Shown one piece after another: positions 9,355 through 13,311 of a stretch of 13,311 nucleotides of DNA (positions within the stretch are counted from its first letter, which is position 1; every line of letters starts with the position of its first letter). The notes beneath the pieces are model-generated. The model had not been told where the DNA came from. It ran no database searches and worked only from the letters and a program-made list of their open reading frames with translations. Source of the DNA: Globomyces pollinis-pini (lineage: Eukaryota > Chytridiomycota > Chytridiomycetes > Rhizophydiales > Globomycetaceae); NCBI GenBank assembly GCA_025399215.1, contig MU621499.1, positions 1 through 13,311 of the forward strand, in the 5' to 3' direction. A program made the position numbers and the translations under genes.

Positions 9355-9360
9355 TGAAAC

Positions 9361-9432
9361 AGGTCTCTCCGAGATTCGAACTCGAGACTACAGATTCAGA
9401 GTCTGTCGTGATAACCACTTCACTAAGAAACC
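9361..9432 (-). tRNA. tRNA-Gln (anticodon CUG), mirror copy
   Basis: Identical over all 72 bases to the tRNA-Gln at 8621-8692, on the opposite strand, with the same cloverleaf, A and B boxes and T discriminator. The two genes are transcribed towards each other. The two arms differ in flanking bases but not within the tRNA, which fits either a recent duplication or gene conversion plus selection. It is divergent from the OHCU decarboxylase gene that follows. Confidence 0.95.
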
Positions 9433-9603
9433 TTGCAATTTTTTTTCCAGTTTCTGCTTCTGAAGGAATGACATAAGTGAAATATCTAAAATTTTATTCT
9501 ATACCTTGAAGAAACTTCTTCGACCAAGACTGATATTACTATCAACTACCTAATACATTTTCAACATCGATTTTATCTTATATCTGCTCTAAAATTCAAT
9601 TAA

Positions 9604-9660
9604 ATGTCGCAAGTTTCTTACCTCAATGCTGTGATTGAAATTCTTTTCTTGAATTGGTGA
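9604..9660 (+). other. Upstream ORF overlapping the OHCU decarboxylase start
   Basis: An 18-codon frame, [18 protein letters not shown] then TGA. Its stop overlaps the main ATG by one base (TGATG at 9658-9662). There is no AG acceptor after its start that would let it be an N-terminal exon, so it is best read as a uORF, provided transcription begins upstream of 9604. The TGATG arrangement can permit termination-reinitiation. Confidence 0.5.
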
Positions 9661-10235
9661 TGGTTTCCACATTACCCACGATCAACCAACTAAACTCTTT
9701 GAACAACCAAGAATTCATTCAAGTTATAAATACTTTGTTTGAAACTGCTCCTCCACTAGCAAATGCATTGTTAGGTTCAAGACCTTTTCAATCTTATATG
9801 GACTTGATTGATCGGTCGGATATGATTATTAAAGCAATGAATGAGGAAGATCAAATCTTGGTAGTCAATGCTCATCCAAGAATTGGTATATAGTATATTT
9901 TTAACTCAAGGTGCTCCTGCCCAAACACTCTCTGCACTCTCCGCTAAAGAGCAAGGAACATATATTCCTGAAGAAACGCTTAAGTTAGTGTTGAAGCAAT
10001 TAGAAAAACTAAATCAAACCTATGAAGACAAATTTGGATTTAAGTTTGTGGTTTTTGTGAATGGAAGATCTAGAGTTGAAATTGTTAAAGTAAGTAATCT
10101 AAATACCTATTGACTATCTTCTAGGTTTTGGAAACCAGATTACTCAACAGCCGAGAGCATGAACTAAGAACTGGGCTTTCTGACATGATTTTGATTGCTA
10201 AAGACAGATTATCAAAGTTACAATCACATCTGTAA
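9660..10235 (+). CDS. OHCU decarboxylase (urate degradation)
   Basis: 2-oxo-4-hydroxy-4-carboxy-5-ureidoimidazoline decarboxylase, which turns OHCU from urate oxidase and HIU hydrolase into S-allantoin. Exons 9660-9885, 9911-10089 and 10125-10235, with introns of 25 and 35 nt, give 171 residues, the usual size. Family signatures are the start [29 protein letters not shown], the HPRIG motif with the catalytic His split by the first intron, the LSAKEQGTY stretch with the conserved Glu, [13 protein letters not shown], and the C-terminal [12 protein letters not shown] helix. The protein ends SHL, matching the variant peroxisomal signal [SAC][KRH][LM], so peroxisomal location is likely. The ATG at 9660 is the first in frame; upstream in-frame TTG and GTG codons are not needed. 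HIU hydrolase and urate oxidase are not in the window. Confidence 0.95.
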
Positions 10236-10638
10236 TCGTACAATCAGTACAATCGTGTTTTTCTTATACAAATACATTGTTTCTTAGACACACTGTCCAT
10301 TCAATGATTATTAATAGTAAATTTTCGAATCATTAGGAGATTCTTAATAGTATATATTCCAATCATTAGGACATGATTCAAAGATTTTGATTCAAAGATT
10401 TCAGTACTGAATCTATTGGATTGCAGTATTTCAATGGTGTATTGATAGGATCTATTTATATTATCCTAATGGATCTTGTGCACAAGTGCTAATAGTCCAT
10501 AACAAATGAAAGGAAGTCATTTGATGCAAGGATTCGAATAGTTCAAGTTCTTATAGGAGAGTTTAATTGATGAAAGGATGGTGAGAAATCCCATTGAGAA
10601 CTTTAGGTTAAAAGTCTAATTATTAAACTTTCACTTAA
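10236..10638. other. Intergenic region with short direct repeats
   Basis: About 400 AT-rich bases between OHCU decarboxylase and the coiled-coil gene. TGATTCAAAGATTT occurs twice in perfect tandem (10374-10387 and 10388-10401), and AATCATTAGGA occurs at 10328-10338 and 10361-10371. No open frame or RNA gene is seen. It should hold the promoter of the next gene. Confidence 0.6.
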
Positions 10639-11173
10639 ATGGCTGATCAATCACAACCTGTATCAGAAGCGTAACTTAGTATGTTTTAATGATAGCGACG
10701 ACTTAAATATTTTGCTTGAGGTAGTGAACAAATATCTTATTCTGATTAGTTTATCCAAAGTAACTACCTCATCTGATATTAGAAAAGCTAACTGAGAAGC
10801 GAAATGCTTTGCAAAGAAAACAAGCTCAAGTTTTAATAGACATCAAAACTCGCTCAGCTAATGTGTTAAAAGATTTACAGTCAAGTCAAGTACAAAGACT
10901 TGAACAATTACAGTCTCAAACTAAATCATCTATTGAAACCTTGCTTGAAAAGAGAAACAGTCAAGTCAATCTATTGAATGAATTAAATGAAGACTATCTT
11001 GTAAGGTATTTATCTAAAAACAGGATTTGGAAAAGAATTGCAGTGATTTACAGTTAAAACTAAAGGGACTTGTTGTTGATGATCAAGAAAATTTGGCTAT
11101 ATTAATAGAACACTATAAAAGTAAGTCAATGATAGCTTATTACTCAGGTTTCTTGGAATCTAATTGTATTTAG
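10639..11173 (+). CDS. Small coiled-coil protein, family unknown
   Basis: Six exons, 10639-10670, 10696-10720, 10750-10759, 10783-11000, 11024-11120 and 11148-11173, joined by introns of 25, 29, 23, 23 and 27 nt, give 135 residues with matching phases throughout. It starts MADQSQPVSEADDLNILLEF and then forms a nearly continuous Gln/Leu/Lys/Glu-rich helix (about residues 20-130) with leucine spacing typical of a coiled coil, such as LQSSQVQRLEQLQSQ and LLEKRNSQVNLLNELNEDYL. There is no membrane segment or catalytic motif. Small coiled-coil subunits of kinetochore, spindle, vesicle-tether and BLOC-type complexes look like this, but nothing identifies one. The third exon is only 10 bases. It is convergent with the next gene, stops about 70 bases apart. 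Confidence 0.8.
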
Positions 11174-11243
11174 ACGCGCTGAAATAAAAACTTTGCACAA
11201 ACATCTCATATTCATAATATTCACTCAGATAATTCTGGTTATA

Positions 11244-12629
11244 TTAAGTTGTTTTAGGCGAATACTGATATGATAACGCTTTAATCGATGAAGATAGTGA
11301 AAGTTTAGGTATCGGTGGTAATGATTTCTTTGTGGATCGTACAGTAATGGCCAATTGTTCATTTGCATTTTCCAAGACTCTATTCAGTTTTGCTTCTCTC
11401 TTAAAAGTAGCTTTCTTCGACCTTTCTGTGCACTTGTATTTCATAAACAGTTGATTTGGATTGGAATAGTATGGGTGGTTGGTTTGTGAACCAACCGAAT
11501 TGGATATATTAGTTGTTGATAGAGATATCTAAGGTTGTTAAGTAGTGCCGTACTTACTAAATCAGTTGAACTTCCTTTCAACTGTGATAAAAAATTAGTA
11601 TTAGGTAGCTTACTGTTTGAAATCCTTGTGAAAAATAATCTTTAATTAATGAATCCCTACTTCTGGGTTTAGGAAAAACTTGTATTCGATCCAATTCATG
11701 TACATCAATACCAATATTGTGCATTGATATTTGAGGGGAGTCTAACATTGTCAAATCACCAACGCGATAATCTAACTTCTTTGGAGGTTGTGGTTGAATG
11801 AATTTTTTGTTCACGAAATATTCTCTTGGAAATATTTTTTGTAATTGCTTCATCGTGATACTTGCTTTCATTCTTTGCTTTCTCCATTCTTCAATGCCTG
11901 AATTTGGGGTACAATACACCACACTATTAGAGTTTTCAACGCGAATTAAGACTGGGGGATGGCATTCGCTTTTGGGGTGTGGCATTCGGTATTCTTTTTC
12001 TATGGGTTTTCCTGAAAATGGTATTGTAGGAATACCTTCCATTTTTGGTGTAACAGCTTTTGTTGTAACATCAGCAGATTTCTGCATAGATTTGCCTCTA
12101 TAATAGTTCTCAATATCACTTGGTCCTAATCAATCAAAATGGTACAACGGAATTACGCATCACTATCGATTGTGGTCTGGCAGGCCGATATGAAAATTCC
12201 ACATCACCTTCCATTTCTGATACATTATTTATCTCATTGGAGTCTGGTAAATCTGCAGGCACAGTCGTTTTATGTTGATCGCCATATTCAATCTGAATTA
12301 TTTTCTTGGAATGATAGTAAATTGGATCCGATTTATTTTCTCTTTCATCATCCATTTTTCTAGCCTATAATTTATTATGTATGGATGCATTAAATACCTA
12401 ATTTATATAAAAACACGAGTTTTAAGGTTACCACACGACAAAGAATGGTATCTTCAAAATCAACTTCTGGTTCATTGGATTTTGATTTAGTTTTTTTACG
12501 ATCATCTATAGATTTCTTTTTCAATGTTTCTTCTTTATTCATTGAATTCCAAGGTTCTAGATCACAAACCTCTTCATCATCATCATAATCATACGTTTGA
12601 TTCGAACCATCATGATTATCATGCATCAT
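11244..12629 (-). CDS. 408-residue hydrophilic protein, family unknown
   Basis: Five exons, 12432-12629, 12157-12364, 11614-12125, 11558-11581 and 11244-11528, with introns of 67, 31, 32 and 29 nt, give 408 residues, every junction in phase. The N-terminus is acidic (DYDDDEEVCDLEPW) then Lys-rich (KKKSIDDRKKTKSKS), a pattern seen in nuclear proteins. The middle contains SDIENYYRGKSMQKS, PHPKSECHPP and a more ordered-looking part around YRVGDLTMLDSPQIS and VHELDRIQVFPKPRSRDSL. The C-terminal part is basic, with a helix-forming KATFKREAKLNRVLENANEQ. There are no membrane segments, signal peptide or catalytic motif. The tentative start is MMHDNHDG at 12629. I do not recognise a family; a nuclear or chromatin-associated role is only a guess from composition. 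The first intron splits into two abutting GT-AG units. Confidence 0.8.
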
Positions 12630-13026
12630 TTGACTAAAAGATTAAATTTCAATCGAAGTGGATATTAGTGCTAAACACCGTAAGAATTGTTTTTGTGGAT
12701 AAACAAACCTAGTTGGTGATAGCAGCAAATGGTAACTTTATATTATGTAACAGCAACCTAACACATGGTCATGACTATATTTCTATCGCTTAGTTTAGGT
12801 CTTGTTACAGATCCTACATAATATATATCCAATTTTGTTTTATATTTAGGGTGCATTTACATATGAACAAATTCTAATAGCCCAAAACCTGTTTGTAACT
12901 ACACGACCGGCTTTCAACTTATAAGAGAGGTATGGTTAGTCGAAAGTTTTAGCCAAAAGATAAAGATTATCCGCAATAAAAAATAGACAATTAAACCAAC
13001 CAGATATCATAATATGAGGCCCTTGT
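12630..13026. other. Intergenic region, no gene seen
   Basis: About 400 AT-rich bases between the 408-residue gene's start and the aldehyde dehydrogenase stop. It should hold the former's promoter. No frame, RNA gene or repeat was recognised. Confidence 0.5.
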
Positions 13027-13311
13027 TTATTTTCGATATTGAGTACCAAGGTAAAATGAGAGAGTAAATGCAGCAATGAGCGAAGTCATCTGTAACGGAC
13101 GGCGATACTTTTGAACTGCATGTCTTATTCCTAAAGCTAATCTGGACGGCATTGGTGATTCAATTGCCATTCCAACAATAAGACTTCCCCAAGTACCTTT
13201 CTTGAACCCTATATTTTGATATGAAGGATAATGCAACAAGTCTGTCCATTGAGTACGAATCACTGTAGATCGTTTGCGAGTAAATGTCTCAAACCCGTGT
13301 TTACCGTGATA
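13027..13311 (-). CDS. ALDH3-type fatty aldehyde dehydrogenase, C-terminal 94 residues
   Basis: The partial C-terminus of a class 3 aldehyde dehydrogenase, whose members (human ALDH3A2, yeast HFD1) oxidise long-chain fatty aldehydes to acids with NAD+. The visible part opens with YHGKHGFETFTRKRST, matching the conserved YHGK-x-FDTFSH-R stretch near the end of ALDH3 catalytic domains, followed by LLHYPSY, equivalent to the family's RYPPY. The catalytic Cys and cofactor domain lie beyond the window. The last 20 residues are a hydrophobic helix (LIAAFTLSFYLG) and a short basic end (TQYRK), a tail anchor that would hold the enzyme on the ER, peroxisome or mitochondrial outer membrane with its active site in the cytosol. 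The frame runs off the window edge; no intron is seen in this part. Confidence 0.88.
   Translation of the reverse strand, partial: YHGKHGFETFTRKRSTVIRTQWTDLLHYPSYQNIGFKKGTWGSLIVGMAIESPMPSRLALGIRHAVQKYRRPLQMTSLIAAFTLSFYLGTQYRK

Larger units (their letters stand above)
9297..9484 (-). repeat. Right arm of tRNA-bearing inverted repeat
   Basis: The reverse-complement partner of 8569-8765, holding the second tRNA-Gln gene. The spacer between the arms is about 530 bases. Similarity stops abruptly at 9484, after GTGAAATA; the sequence beyond does not resemble that left of 8569. Confidence 0.9.

Noticed and set aside
8569..9484. Inverted-repeat block as a standard DNA transposon or MITE
   Set aside because: No transposase, no target-site duplication at the outer ends, and the arms contain complete functional-looking tRNA genes.
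11798..12103. Plus-strand open frame opposite the 408-residue gene
   Set aside because: The minus-strand frame joins in phase with four other exons; this one is its antisense.
12139..12363. Plus-strand open frame opposite exon 2 of the 408-residue gene
   Set aside because: Antisense shadow with no splice partners.

Overview
The window is eukaryotic nuclear DNA: AT-rich, gene-dense, standard stop codons, and genes broken by very short GT-AG introns. In the gene models built here most introns are 23-36 nt, and each one is needed to keep a reading frame open. Gene content (CTP synthase, an IAH1-like SGNH esterase, OHCU decarboxylase, an ALDH3-type fatty aldehyde dehydrogenase, an F-box protein) fits a compact opisthokont genome. 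A zoosporic or other early-diverging fungus is my best guess, but this is weak inference and no marker here settles it.

Layout. 1-1442 (-): the first 396 residues of CTP synthase in eight exons; the rest lies outside the window. 1662-6214 (-): five consecutive membrane-protein genes: a small single-pass protein, a seven-TM protein, a secreted/anchored SGNH esterase, a single-pass protein with a PPxY-type tail, and an unrecognised three-TM protein. 6423-7122 (-): an F-box protein. 7123-7964: no gene seen. 7965-8517 (-): a doubtful spliced gene of unknown family. 8569-9484: a large inverted repeat whose arms each carry an identical tRNA-Gln(CUG) gene in opposite orientation; the spacer holds two further hairpin-forming inverted repeats. 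9660-10235 (+): OHCU decarboxylase of urate breakdown, with a variant peroxisomal signal and an upstream ORF that overlaps its start codon by one base. 10639-11173 (+): a small coiled-coil protein in six exons. 11244-12629 (-): a 408-residue protein of unknown family in five exons. 13027-13311 (-): the C-terminal end of an ALDH3-family fatty aldehyde dehydrogenase with a tail anchor.

Working together. No dedicated pathway cluster is evident. OHCU decarboxylase (purine catabolism, probably peroxisomal) and the aldehyde dehydrogenase (lipid aldehyde oxidation on a membrane) are typical organelle enzymes; CTP synthase is core nucleotide metabolism. The run of same-strand membrane genes is the only stretch that looks like a neighbourhood, and a functional link between them is speculation. 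The points most worth a second look are the mirror-image tRNA-Gln pair with its hairpin spacer, the uniformly tiny introns, and two longer introns that each split exactly into two abutting GT-AG units.
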